From Nitrosospira multiformis (GTDB lineage Bacteria; Pseudomonadota; Gammaproteobacteria; Burkholderiales; Nitrosomonadaceae): DNA of 64,000 nucleotides. The DNA lies in contig NZ_QAOK01000015.1 in assembly GCF_003050865.1 (NCBI RefSeq), positions 16,331 to 80,330 of the forward strand. The letters run 5' to 3'. The translations under genes were made by a program, and so were the position numbers. Shown piece by piece: positions 1-7,842 of the stretch (its first letter is position 1; each line of letters starts with the position of its first letter). The notes below the pieces were generated by a model that did no database searches, was not told the origin of the DNA, and saw nothing but the letters and a program-made list of their open reading frames with translations.

Positions 1-254
1 ACCTTTTCGCCCAGCTTGAATCGGGTTGCGCCTTCGCCTGATCCAACAATTTCCCCCGCGACTTCAAGCCCGGGTATTTCCGAGGAGCCTGGAGGGGGAG
101 GGTAAAGCCCCCGGCGCTGCAGGATATCGGGACGATTTACCCCGGCTGCTGCCACCTTGATCAGGATTTCACCGGGGCCAAGCTTGGGAACCGGATGGGA
201 CGCAGGCGCCAGCACCTCCGGTCCTCCCGGATGGTGTATTTCAATTACCAGCAT
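1..254 (-). CDS. NAD(P)H:quinone oxidoreductase, zinc-independent MDR family (partial, runs off left edge)
   Basis: This is the first 84 residues of a medium-chain dehydrogenase/reductase of the quinone oxidoreductase type, a cytosolic NADPH-dependent enzyme. It starts at the ATG at 254 with MLVIEIHHPGGPEVL, then shows the GroES-like hallmarks GPGEILIKVAAAGVNRPD, RRGLYPPPPG and IPGLEVAGEIVGSG. The MDR zinc ligands are not expected in this subfamily. The nucleotide-binding domain lies beyond the window. It is divergent from the DJ-1-like gene at 358, so about 100 bp hold both promoters. The family call is firm; the substrate cannot be told from the fragment. Confidence 0.85.
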   Translation of the reverse strand, partial: MLVIEIHHPGGPEVLAPASHPVPKLGPGEILIKVAAAGVNRPDILQRRGLYPPPPGSSEIPGLEVAGEIVGSGEGATRFKLGEK

Positions 255-357
255 CGTTGGCCGATTGTCGAGTTTGAAAGCGTTGCCAATACCTGCTATA
301 GATTAACTGTTCCAATTTTCCGTTGGTGTTTCGATGTTTTTCACAAAGGAGATGAAC

Positions 358-1047
358 ATGAAAATTCTCATCGTTCTGACATCCCATGATCAACTTGGCG
401 ACACTGGAAAGAAAACCGGCTTCTGGCTGGAAGAATTCGTTGCCCCCTATTATGTGTTCAAGGATGCAGGAGCGGAAATCACGCTGGCTTCGCCGAAAGG
501 CAATATGCCACCGATCGACCCGAAAAGCGATCTCCCGGAAAACCAGACTCACCTGACGCGCCGCTTCCGGACAGACGGCGCCGCACAGGCTGAGCTTGCG
601 CATACGAAAGAGCTGACCTACATCTCGGCAGCCGATTACGATGCGGTCTTTTATCCCGGAGGGCATGGCCCGATGTGGGAGATGCCGGATAACCGGCTAT
701 CCATTTCACTGCTGAAGGATTTCATAGAAGCCGATAAACCGATTGCCGCAGTGTGTCATGCTCCCGCTGCGTTGGTCAACGTGTTGGGAAAAGACGGGGA
801 GTATCTGGTCAAAGGGATGCGCGTGACCGGTTTTTCAAATACCGAGGAAGAAGCGGTCGGCCTGACCTCGGTTGTTCCATTCCTGCTGGAAGATCGGCTG
901 AGGGAGCGCGGCGCCATATACAGCAAGGCAGACAACTGGATACCCTACGTCAAAGTCGACGATAAGCTGATAACCGGTCAGAACCCGGCTTCTTCCAGGC
1001 CTGCGGCGGAAGAGCTGCTGCGAATGCTCCATGTCGTCGCCGCCTAG
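358..1047 (+). CDS. DJ-1/PfpI family protein (type 1 glutamine amidotransferase-like)
   Basis: A 229-residue protein of the DJ-1/PfpI superfamily, closest in pattern to Hsp31/YajL-like glyoxalase or chaperone members. The Rossmann-like start MKILIVLTSHDQLGDTGKKT is followed by the PGGHGPMWEM loop and the nucleophile elbow AAVCHAPAAL, where the Cys is the expected catalytic residue. The ATG at 358 is preferred over upstream ATGs at 334 and 352 because AAAGGAG at 345-351 is correctly spaced only for 358. The length fits the family. Likely cytosolic. Activity (glyoxalase III, deglycase or chaperone) is inference. Confidence 0.85.
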   Translation: MKILIVLTSHDQLGDTGKKTGFWLEEFVAPYYVFKDAGAEITLASPKGNMPPIDPKSDLPENQTHLTRRFRTDGAAQAELAHTKELTYISAADYDAVFYPGGHGPMWEMPDNRLSISLLKDFIEADKPIAAVCHAPAALVNVLGKDGEYLVKGMRVTGFSNTEEEAVGLTSVVPFLLEDRLRERGAIYSKADNWIPYVKVDDKLITGQNPASSRPAAEELLRMLHVVAA

Positions 1048-1132
1048 AACTGCGGAACTGCCGGACATCCACCGGCAGGAGTCTATCGAGAGGGCAGGCA
1101 GGAGAAGCGCTCCCTGCCAACCAGGAAGCAAG

Positions 1133-1375
1133 ATGAACAGGAAAGGAAATGCCGGCGTGGACAAAAGTGAATGGTATTTTCAGGTCGGCTATGTGGAAAT
1201 ATTGTATGCAGCAATGGTGATCGGCATTGCGGTTGCATTGTATTTCTTCCGCAAATCCGGCGAGGTTTCGGGCCTGATCTCAGACAGGATGGAGGAAAGC
1301 GGCAAGCTGCTGGGATTGCTGGGACTGGCGGTGGTGCTTTTCATACTCAACAGGGTGCTCGGGGATCTGTGGTAG
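1133..1375 (+). CDS. Small membrane protein of unknown function
   Basis: An 80-residue ORF with two hydrophobic stretches: one around VEILYAAMVIGIAVALYFF and a second around LLGLLGLAVVLFILNRVL, separated by a charged linker. It looks like a two-helix inner-membrane protein. The start is uncertain: ATG at 1133 has only a weak upstream purine run, whereas the in-frame GTG at 1157 has AAGGAAA at 1143-1149 with good spacing and would give a 72-residue protein. I do not recognise a family. It follows the DJ-1-like gene by 85 bp on the same strand and could be co-transcribed. Confidence 0.6.
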   Translation: MNRKGNAGVDKSEWYFQVGYVEILYAAMVIGIAVALYFFRKSGEVSGLISDRMEESGKLLGLLGLAVVLFILNRVLGDLW

Positions 1376-1417
1376 GGCCGCAGTGGTTGATGCACGGAGC
1401 TACCAGCCCCACGAGGC

Positions 1418-2899
1418 TTAGCACATGACATAATCTTCGAATCGGGGTTCTCGAAGCTGCTTCGCATACTGAAAAGAGAATCCCGGATAAATTCCGATGA
1501 TTTTTCCGGATTCTGTCTTGTACCAACTCCGGCATCCTGCAGCCCATACCGTTGTCGATAAAGTCCTTTGCAATTCCTCGTTATACCGATTCATGGCTTC
1601 GGGTTTCACTGAAAGAAAGCGCTTCCGCTGCCTGGCAACCTCCTGGATGCATTTCAGCGCATAGCTCACCTGGGTTTCTATAAAAAGGATTGCGGAGGTA
1701 TGTCCTTGCCCCGTGTTTGGCCCCAGAAGTATGAAAAGGTTGGGGAAGCTAGCCACTGTGACTCCCTGGTAAGCCTTGGGTTCACCTGCCCACGCCTCGT
1801 TCAGGGTATCGCCCTGCAAACCCTGTATTTCTACCGACAACATATGTTTTACATTGAAGCCGGTCGCACAGATAATCGCGTCCACTTCACGTCTCTGCCC
1901 GTCGCACGTGAGGATACCAGTGCGGTTGATTTGCTGGATGGGAGTATCGATCAGCTCCACGTTGGAGCGCATGAAGGTAGGGTAGTAGTCGTTGGAAAGC
2001 AGGACGCGCTTGCAGCCGAAGGGATAGCTGGGACGTAACGTTTCCCGCAGGCGCGGATCGGTTACCTGCCGCCTGAGATGCCATTCTGCAAGCCCGCGCC
2101 CGATCCTTGCCATGAAACCGCCGGGATTAAAGGAAAGACGGTTCATTTCGTGAAGCCAATAGAGCAGAAAGCGGTTGGCTTTGATAACCGGCTTTAACCG
2201 AAACAGGGCTTTTTCCCATGGCGCGTAAACATGATTCAGCCTGGGGATGACCCAGTTAGGGGAGCGCTGGCAGACGTAAAGCCTTGCAGCAAGGGGAGCA
2301 ATGCGGGGAATGATCTGGACCGCGCTCGCCGCCGTGCCGATAACCGCGACCCGCTTGCCATCGAGGGAATAATCGCGATCCCACCGCGCAGAATGAAAAA
2401 GACGTCCTTCATAGGTATCCATGCCCGGGATATCAGGATAGCGCGGCTCGCTCAGCGGCCCCGCGCTGCAGATGAAGAAATTTGCCTTCAGTTGCTCCCC
2501 GTTTTCAAGCCGTAACAGCCAGAACCCCTGTTCGGGATCAAAGCGCGCGCTCGTCAGGATGGCATTGAGCCTGATGTGAGGCAGGAGATCGAACTTCGTG
2601 GCAAAGCGCACCAGATATTCACGGATTTCAGGTTGCGGAGCGTAGACCTGAGACCAGTCGGGGTTGAGGTCGAAGGAGTACGAATAGAGGTGAGAGCGGA
2701 CATCACACTCGGCTCCGGGATAGGTATTGTTCCACCACGTGCCTCCAATTCCTCCAGATTTCTCGATAATGAGAAATGAGGTGATGCCGGCTTTACGCAA
2801 GGTCCTGCCCATACAGAGACCCGAAACGCCAGCACCGAGAATTACAGCGCGATAGGTTTCCCCGTCAGCTTGTTCTGGGACAGGAGGTGTGTTCGACAT
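1418..2899 (-). CDS. Flavin-containing (Baeyer-Villiger type) monooxygenase
   Basis: A 493-residue FAD- and NADPH-dependent monooxygenase. FAD-binding motif GAGVSG is at residues 22-27, followed by GGIGGTWWNNTYPGAE, typical of Baeyer-Villiger enzymes. The signature FxGxxxHxxxW(P/D) is seen as YEGRLFHSARWD at 163-174 (Tyr in place of Phe), and the NADPH-binding turn is GTAASA near 188-193. Length is normal. The substrate (cyclic or aliphatic ketone, or a heteroatom) cannot be deduced. It is a single gene on the minus strand, convergent with the small membrane protein. Confidence 0.88.
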   Translation of the reverse strand: MSNTPPVPEQADGETYRAVILGAGVSGLCMGRTLRKAGITSFLIIEKSGGIGGTWWNNTYPGAECDVRSHLYSYSFDLNPDWSQVYAPQPEIREYLVRFATKFDLLPHIRLNAILTSARFDPEQGFWLLRLENGEQLKANFFICSAGPLSEPRYPDIPGMDTYEGRLFHSARWDRDYSLDGKRVAVIGTAASAVQIIPRIAPLAARLYVCQRSPNWVIPRLNHVYAPWEKALFRLKPVIKANRFLLYWLHEMNRLSFNPGGFMARIGRGLAEWHLRRQVTDPRLRETLRPSYPFGCKRVLLSNDYYPTFMRSNVELIDTPIQQINRTGILTCDGQRREVDAIICATGFNVKHMLSVEIQGLQGDTLNEAWAGEPKAYQGVTVASFPNLFILLGPNTGQGHTSAILFIETQVSYALKCIQEVARQRKRFLSVKPEAMNRYNEELQRTLSTTVWAAGCRSWYKTESGKIIGIYPGFSFQYAKQLREPRFEDYVMC

Positions 2900-3017
2900 T
2901 CAGCAGTTTCAGTAGCCAGGGAACAAATTCATATTTAATGTCATTTATTACAGTAGCATCCTCGTATTTTGTTTATCAATAATAAAAATTAATTTATCTC
3001 TTCATCTATTTTAGAGA

Positions 3018-3140
3018 TATCTGCTCAAAAGTACCGGTGCGCACGCCAAACTCAAGGAAACTGGCACAAAACATATGCTGATATTGGAGCAATCCCTTGA
3101 TCGTGTGAAGAAATATTTTCAGGATCCTTACGTCAAATAG
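3018..3140 (+). other. Short coding-like remnant in the AT-rich stretch 2900-3154
   Basis: The 255 bp upstream of the monooxygenase are AT-rich and hold no full gene. From about 3018 to the TAG at 3138-3140 one plus-strand frame reads like a protein tail (KSTGAHAKLKETG, then LEQSLDRVKKYFQDPYVK). There is no good start and I recognise no family. It may be the broken end of a gene interrupted when the adjacent Tn3-like element arrived, or chance. Support is weak. Confidence 0.2.
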
Positions 3141-3154
3141 GCAGCGTGAAAACT

Positions 3155-3412
3155 TCAAACTTCACTTGGTCGAATCAATAGATTCAGCAAAGGAGGAAAT
3201 GGTGGCTCGCCGACGCCAAGCACCGTGCCCGGAAAGCGAAGGTAGCAGAGCTGGACCGCGAAGCCGAGGCAATTCGCCGCGCCTCGACGCTGTCGGATGA
3301 TGGAAAGGTCGGCCTCGCTGAGTGTGTAGTACCGGATCGGGTCGGGGTGGTTGTCGGGAAACGCCAGAAGGTTTTGCCGCTAGGCGGCGGACAGGATCGA
3401 ACAGCGGGGCAT
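3155..3412 (-). pseudogene. tnpA: Tn3-family transposase TnpA, N-terminal fragment with internal stop
   Basis: The reverse strand from ATG 3412 reads MPRCSILSAA, then TAG at 3382-3380, then continues in frame [31 protein letters not shown] and [19 protein letters not shown]. This is the N-terminus of Tn3-family transposases (typically MPRRSILSAAERESLLALPD...). Homology stops near 3173, after about 80 of roughly 1000 residues, and the frame ends at TGA 3157-3155. The gene is therefore dead twice over: a nonsense codon at position 11 and loss of the whole DDE catalytic part. It points away from the resolvase, as in Tn3-type elements with divergent tnpA and tnpR. Confidence 0.85.
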
Positions 3413-3493
3413 GCAGGTGCCTTCTTCTTATAAACGAGGGATTTCGAGAAACCAGGCCAGCATGTTGATACGGGATGCAAAATCAAGGCATTG

Positions 3494-3530
3494 CTATTCT
3501 CGAAAATAGTTCTTGAAATTCTATTCTTGA
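3494..3530. promoter_or_regulatory. Candidate res subsite or operator between tnpA and the MNT gene
   Basis: CTATTCTCGAAAATAG at 3494-3509 is a 16-bp palindrome with one mismatched pair. A further half site CTATTCTTGA follows at 3521-3530 and also forms an imperfect inverted repeat with TCGAAAATAG at 3500-3509. Its place between divergent transposon genes fits a resolvase recognition site (res) or an autoregulatory operator. This assignment is inference from position and symmetry; the full three-subsite res architecture was not resolved by eye. Confidence 0.4.
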
Positions 3531-3571
3531 TTGGCTATCATCTCAACGAGTTTCGATAAGGAAGAATACCG

Positions 3572-3943
3572 ATGCGACCCTCCGTTGCGTTTGACCTCAA
3601 GCAAAGTGCAGTACGCGAAGCGACAAGTCACTTTTGTGCGGCGAACCCGCGTGTTTTCGGCTCGGTGCTGCATGACACCGACCAGGACGGCAGTGACATT
3701 GACCTGCTGGTTGATGCACTGCCCGGCACAACCCTGTTCGACCTGGGCGGCTTGCAAGAAAAGCTGGAATCGCTCCTTGGCATCCACATCAATCTGCTCA
3801 CCCCTGCCGACCTGCCGCCGAAATTCCGTGCCAAGGTGCTTGCGAAGGCACTGCCGGTGCTGCTCAGGCAACTGCCTGCCGTGCAGCAGAATGTCGAAGA
3901 CGAAGAGCGCAACGACGACCATTCGGAAGACAAGTCATGTTGA
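3572..3943 (+). CDS. MNT-type nucleotidyltransferase domain protein (MntA-like antitoxin), no HEPN partner seen
   Basis: A 123-residue protein with the minimal nucleotidyltransferase core: VFGSVLHDTDQDGSDIDLLVD holds the GS...(D/E)xD pattern, with the two metal-binding Asp of SDIDLLVD. In HEPN/MNT modules such proteins AMPylate and neutralise a HEPN RNase toxin encoded next door. Here no HEPN gene follows; the 3' end overlaps tnpR by 7 bp. The acidic tail after LLRQLPAVQQN looks unlike the family and may be a join with sequence once belonging to a partner gene. The start is ATG 3572, about 10 bp after a GATAAGGAAG purine run. Confidence 0.75.
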   Translation: MRPSVAFDLKQSAVREATSHFCAANPRVFGSVLHDTDQDGSDIDLLVDALPGTTLFDLGGLQEKLESLLGIHINLLTPADLPPKFRAKVLAKALPVLLRQLPAVQQNVEDEERNDDHSEDKSC

Positions 3944-4494
3944 TTGGTTATGCGCGTGTCTCGACGCAGGATCAGAACCTTGAATTGCAACGGGAAGCCT
4001 TGACCAAGGCCGGGTGCCAAAAAGTCTTTGAGGACAAGGTGAGCGGCAAGAGAATCGATCGTCCTGGCTTGACCAAGGCGTTTGAAATGCTGCGCGAAGG
4101 CGACACACTGGTCGTCTGGAAACTGGATCGACTGGGTCGCAGCGTCAAGCAACTGGTCGATCTGGTCGGCGAACTGCGCAAGCAAGGCACTCAGTTCAAG
4201 AGCCTCACCGATGCCATCGATACCGGCACCCCCTCCGGCCGGTTCTTCTTCCATGTCATGGCCAGCCTCGCCGAGATGGAACGCGAGCTGACTGTCGAGC
4301 GTACCCGCGCCGGGTTGGAGATCGCTCGGCAGCTCGGCCGCAAGGGTGGGCGCAAGCCCAAGATGACGGACAGCAAGATCGAGTCGGCCAGGAAGCTGCT
4401 GGCCAGCGGTGTCCCCCCCAAGGACGTGGCCAAGAACCTCGGCGTGTCTATTCCGACCCTGTATCGTTGGGTGCCGGCTTCGACCCACGCTTAG
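3937..4494 (+). CDS. tnpR: Serine resolvase/recombinase, TnpR type
   Basis: A 185-residue small serine recombinase that would resolve transposition cointegrates at a res site. The catalytic N-terminal domain begins MLIGYARVSTQDQN, with Arg7 and nucleophile Ser9; later come KLDRLGRS and MASLAEMERELTVERTRAG, the conserved active-site and long-helix segments. A C-terminal Hin-like helix-turn-helix is seen at about 145-182 (VAKNLGVSIPTLYRW). Length and all motifs are intact. It overlaps the preceding MNT gene by 7 bp, so the two are probably translated together. Confidence 0.93.
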   Translation: MLIGYARVSTQDQNLELQREALTKAGCQKVFEDKVSGKRIDRPGLTKAFEMLREGDTLVVWKLDRLGRSVKQLVDLVGELRKQGTQFKSLTDAIDTGTPSGRFFFHVMASLAEMERELTVERTRAGLEIARQLGRKGGRKPKMTDSKIESARKLLASGVPPKDVAKNLGVSIPTLYRWVPASTHA

Positions 4495-4595
4495 CGTGGC
4501 AATTTTTCCGTTTCGTGAACTGGTCCCACCCAGCGCAGGACCTTGTCAAAGGGGAGGGGAATGCGCACTTATTTGGTGTTATTGCCCGTGACAGG

Positions 4596-5321
4596 TTAGC
4601 GCCGCCCATCGTACCAGACTGACAGGTGCTTTTTGTCTTGCAGAGACCGGCGGGGACTCAGCATAACGCGTGCGATCTGGCCAAAAATCTCTCCCGCGGA
4701 GTAGAGCTGGACCTTTCGCGGCGAGGACTCCAGCGGATGTTTCGTCAGGATCGGGAATTGCAGGCCGCGCGTCCGTCCCCATTTTTTCAGCTTTTCGCTC
4801 AGGGTTATTTCATCAGCGGCATAAAGTTCCTGGTCGAAGCCACCAACATCACGAAATGCATCCGCCCGGCTGACGACAAGTGCGCCGGCCGCCCAGTGAA
4901 AGAGGACGGATGTTGCGGTCCAGAGTCGCAATACAGCACTGGCCCACCACGGCAGACCCTGCATTTTGATGGCGCTCCCGCAACCTACAATTCTGCCTTC
5001 TTCTATCAACCGCAGAATATCGCCAAATAATTCGGGATTCAAAATACTGTCGGCGTCCACAAATAATAGCCAGCCTCCTGTTGCCACGGCAGCTCCGGTA
5101 TTTCGCGCCCGGCCAATCTGATTGACGGGCTCGAAAACGACCTGCGCACCAGCCTGCCTCGCAAGCTCAGCCGTTTTATCCGTGGAGTTGTTGTCGACTA
5201 CAATAATTTCCGAGGTAAAGCCAGGCTTGGCATTCGCTGCGAGCGATGCATGAACAGATTTTAGACAGGCTTCAATCAGAAGCTCTTCGTTAAAAGCGGG
5301 AATGATTATCGAAAGATGCAT
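4596..5321 (-). CDS. Family 2 glycosyltransferase (GT-A fold)
   Basis: A 241-residue glycosyltransferase. The N-terminus LSIIIPAFNEE and EIIVVDNNSTDKT form the nucleotide-sugar binding half; LLFVDADS carries the metal-binding DxD; GGFDQELYAADEITLSEKLK resembles the acceptor/ED motif region. There is one hydrophobic patch near 130-150 but no clear membrane anchor. Short single-domain members often act in polysaccharide or glycolipid synthesis; the sugar cannot be predicted. It has no operon partner and stands about 100 bp downstream of the resolvase on the opposite strand. Confidence 0.85.
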   Translation of the reverse strand: MHLSIIIPAFNEELLIEACLKSVHASLAANAKPGFTSEIIVVDNNSTDKTAELARQAGAQVVFEPVNQIGRARNTGAAVATGGWLLFVDADSILNPELFGDILRLIEEGRIVGCGSAIKMQGLPWWASAVLRLWTATSVLFHWAAGALVVSRADAFRDVGGFDQELYAADEITLSEKLKKWGRTRGLQFPILTKHPLESSPRKVQLYSAGEIFGQIARVMLSPRRSLQDKKHLSVWYDGRR

Positions 5322-5583
5322 GAACTAACTCGACTCATTTGTTGTGACTGAAATCATGATTATCGCGGAAAATATGCGGGGGAAACCAGATATCGACGAC
5401 AGGTGAAACATAAGACCTTATGCTACGTTTAGGAGTGGCAGGCAGTGGAAACAAGGCGATAAACAGTTTAAAAGCTTTTTTGAAAAAACTGCCATCAGAT
5501 ATAGCGACAGGTAAAATTGAAAAATAGTGAAAGGGCTCTTGTGGTTGAAGCCGCAAGAGTCATATTGAATAGTGGGAGGTAAG

Positions 5584-5787
5584 ATGAGTGAATTTGCGAT
5601 CCTGCAATGGCTGATAATATCCGCACTCTTTTTCGTCGTTCCATTTTGGAGAATCTTCGAAAGAGCAGGTTTCAAACCGGCATTATCCTGGATTGCCTTG
5701 ATCCCTGGGGGCATCCTGATTCTTCTATGGATTCTTGCGTTTGCCAAATGGCCGATACTGAAGGGAACAGAAATAAAGAAGGAATAA
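5584..5787 (+). CDS. Small membrane protein of unknown function
   Basis: A 67-residue protein, MSEFAILQWLIISALFFVVP at the start, with two hydrophobic helices (about 5-22 and 37-55) and a lysine-rich tail, so probably an inner-membrane protein with a cytoplasmic C-terminus. GGGAGG at 5574-5579 precedes ATG 5584; a GTG at 5572 would overlap that site and is less likely. The intergenic stretch before it (5322-5583) is AT-rich and shows no other gene. I do not recognise a family. Confidence 0.6.
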   Translation: MSEFAILQWLIISALFFVVPFWRIFERAGFKPALSWIALIPGGILILLWILAFAKWPILKGTEIKKE

Positions 5788-5921
5788 CCTTCCGTCTAAA
5801 AAGCCAATCTTTGATCCAGGACGATGCAAACTATTCAACGTCCTCCGCTACCGTGTCGCGTCTCCTGCAGAGTGCCCAGGTGCCCCATGTGCCTTGGTCA
5901 GGTTTTAAGTTCCATTGCGCC

Positions 5922-6320
5922 CTAAACCAAGCCTCCGGCAAATTGACAATATTCGAACATGATGAGATTGTTATCGTGCGCGAAGCCTGTGACGAAATCC
6001 CAGACTCGCTTCTCCAGGTCGCGCAGACGCAGGTCGACGATCACGCAAATGACACCGCTAATGATGGCAGGCCGTACGTGGGAAGAACAGTAGAAACCAG
6101 GGCGAGCTGCTTGATGCGCACGGATTGGCACTGTCGCATCTGAGTCCAGTAGCGCCGCGACGCCGCATAATCGTTCGGCCCAGTCGCTTGGGCGAAAGGT
6201 CGATCCATCGTGCCGGATGCCCTTGATCAGCAGTTCTTTGATGGGTTCGATCGGGGTGGCAAGGATTGCGGGCCGGCGCTTGCGCCCCACGGGAGGATCA
6301 TAACCCACCCAGTACTTCAT
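5922..6320 (-). CDS. DUF3579 family protein
   Basis: A 132-residue protein. From about residue 29 it matches the betaproteobacterial DUF3579 pattern: IKGIRHDGSTFRPSDWAERL, then SSHVRPAIISGVICVIVDLR and DFVTGFAHDNNL. Members are about 100 residues and of unknown function, cytosolic. The N-terminal 28 residues (rich in Pro and Arg) and the insert RAHQAARPGFYC are not typical, and no clear ribosome binding site precedes the ATG at 6320, so the true start may be further inside. Confidence 0.7.
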   Translation of the reverse strand: MKYWVGYDPPVGRKRRPAILATPIEPIKELLIKGIRHDGSTFRPSDWAERLCGVAALLDSDATVPIRAHQAARPGFYCSSHVRPAIISGVICVIVDLRLRDLEKRVWDFVTGFAHDNNLIMFEYCQFAGGLV

Positions 6321-6553
6321 GTCGGCAAACTGCTCTGATGTTTCATCAGGGTCATTGTGCAGAATGGGATGACTCAGATATTCTACATACCACCTACATA
6401 CAACCTTGAGACAGGTAACACGACTGCTTGTTCAACTTTTATATGGTAAAGCAGGGTAGTTAATCATCGAATTCGAAAGCAAGATCCGGAGTGCGGGGGG
6501 CTTGCGGCATTGGTAAATTGGCGGTCGTTATCAGCATATAAGCGAATGCGATC

Positions 6554-6982
6554 ATGAGTCCGAATACATCAATGAAAAAAGCACAGCTTGTCGATGCAAC
6601 GCTCAATGACCCGCGTTGGGCCACTGTCAAGGCGCGCAGCACTGAAGCGGACGGCAATTTTTATCGTGCCGACCTGATCGGCGGGGATGCGGATTTTGAA
6701 CAATTGGTGGCCCAGGTTGTCGCCTTTATCGAGGCGCCGGGTATCGGCCTGGATCTGCCGCTTGATGTGCGCGGCACTTCGTTTCAGCAGCGTGTGTGGC
6801 AAGCCCTGTGCGAAATTCCCGTGGGGCAGACGGTCCGCTACACAGATATTGCAAGACGCATCGGCTCGCCCCATACAGTGCGGGCAGTGCGCAACGACGG
6901 CGCCTTGGCAGGTTACCGCTGGGGGGTGGAGCGCAAGCGTTCTCTTCTGGAAAAGGAAGCGGGCGAGGAGGTGCAGGCATGA
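6554..6982 (+). pseudogene. Ada-type O6-methylguanine-DNA methyltransferase domain lacking the PCHR active site
   Basis: The ORF resembles the C-terminal part of Ada: ADLIGGDADFEQLVAQVVAF, GLDLPLDVRGTSFQQRVWQA and CEIPVGQTVRYTDIARRIG, then RAVRNDGALAGYRWGVERK. In real members about 20-25 residues holding ASACAAN...IPCHRVV lie between RAV and RNDGALAGYRWG. That block, with the acceptor Cys, is missing while the frame is kept. The Ada N-terminal zinc and AraC domains are also absent. As written it cannot accept methyl groups, so it is probably a pseudogene or a DNA-binding relic. It overlaps the next ORF by ATGA. Confidence 0.8.
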
Positions 6983-7161
6983 ACACCAGGGCACGGAAAG
7001 TACTGAAAACCATGCCGGCCAAGAATATTGACTGCCATGTGCATGAACTCGATTGGGAACGGATAGAGAACGACCTGGAGGCACAGGGGCCTGCAGTCAT
7101 CGAAACTCTCCTTATGCCGGTGGAGTGCAGTGCACTGGCCGCTCTTATTCGAAATTCATGA
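6979..7161 (+). pseudogene. 2OG-Fe(II) oxygenase, N-terminal fragment
   Basis: A 60-residue ORF beginning at the ATG that overlaps the stop of the Ada-like ORF, with GAGGAG just upstream. The stretch WERIENDLEAQGPAVIETLL followed by ECSALAALI matches the start of 2-oxoglutarate/Fe(II) oxygenases often encoded directly after ada. The double-stranded beta helix with its HxD...H iron ligands is missing, so the protein cannot be active. Together with the Ada-like ORF it marks a decayed alkylation-repair operon. Confidence 0.6.
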
Positions 7162-7218
7162 CGCGGCCTGATAAAATTATGTGCCTGACGCATGTCTTGA
7201 TCTGATTTCGGGGTGTGT

Positions 7219-7641
7219 ATGGAGAATTGGGTCGATGATTTGAACGGGCGCGGCGCTAGGTATAAACCACTGCTTGAAGCAGCGGAAAAGCGTTACGGAA
7301 TACCGTCCGATATGCTGGCGCGTCTGGCGTGGCAGGAGTCACGTTTTCGGGATGACATTGTTTCCGGGTGCACAGTATCCAGCGCCGGGGCAATGGGAAT
7401 AATGCAAATCGTGACGCGCTGGCATCCTGGCGTAGACCCGCTTAACCCGGCCCAAGCCATCGATTATGCGGGGCAGTTTCTGGCCAGGCTGTATAAGAAG
7501 TTTGGTACGTGGGAACTCGCGCTTAAAGCCTATAACTGGGGTGAGGGGAACCTGGCCAAATGGTTACGCGGGGAGAAAATAGAGCCGTTGGAAACCCGGC
7601 TGTATTCCGCGCAGATTTTGAGTGACTTGGGGATGGCGTGA
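7219..7641 (+). CDS. Lytic transglycosylase, SLT domain (single-domain)
   Basis: A protein of about 140 residues that is essentially one soluble-lytic-transglycosylase fold, which would cleave the MurNAc-GlcNAc bond of peptidoglycan. Seen: RLAWQESRF with the catalytic Glu, GAMGIMQIV, the region DPLNPAQAIDYAGQFLARLY, and AYNWGEGNLAKW. No signal peptide is evident, which together with the small size recalls phage or type-III/IV-associated muramidases. The start is ambiguous: GTG 7213 or ATG 7219, both without a strong ribosome binding site. Confidence 0.85.
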   Translation: MENWVDDLNGRGARYKPLLEAAEKRYGIPSDMLARLAWQESRFRDDIVSGCTVSSAGAMGIMQIVTRWHPGVDPLNPAQAIDYAGQFLARLYKKFGTWELALKAYNWGEGNLAKWLRGEKIEPLETRLYSAQILSDLGMA

Positions 7642-7842
7642 TAGATAAGATGGGGGGAAATATCATGGCGGGGGACTGTGGTTGTTGGCCCAATGCAGCG
7701 CATGCTCGCGCTGTCGATAAGCCCGCGGGCCAATTGTGTCCATCAACGCATGACTCAGCTTCCAAGATATCATGATATCCATGAGCGGAGGCCAGGCATG
7801 CCCTTTAATGTTTCTTATGTATTGAATTTAACATAATATACA

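Larger units (their letters stand above)
3155..4494. mobile_element. Remnant of a Tn3-family transposon
   Basis: Defined by the tnpA N-terminal fragment (minus strand), a palindrome-rich spacer at 3494-3530, an MNT nucleotidyltransferase gene and a tnpR-type serine resolvase (plus strand). Divergent tnpA and tnpR with a passenger between them is a known Tn3-family layout. I could not find the 38-bp terminal inverted repeats, and most of tnpA is gone, so the element should be immobile by itself. Exact ends are not determined; the given ends are those of the recognisable genes. Confidence 0.7.

Noticed and set aside
3184..3486. Minus-strand 100-codon ORF
   Set aside because: The true homology (Tn3 TnpA) is in a different minus-strand frame over the same bases.
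3628..4488. Long minus-strand ORF (286 codons) opposite the MNT gene and resolvase
   Set aside because: It is the antisense shadow of two recognised genes; its composition is Ser/Leu/Ala-rich with no motif or ribosome binding site.
5607..6143. Plus-strand ORF of 178 codons across the 5584 gene and the DUF3579 gene
   Set aside because: It spans an intergenic region and is antisense to DUF3579; no family features.
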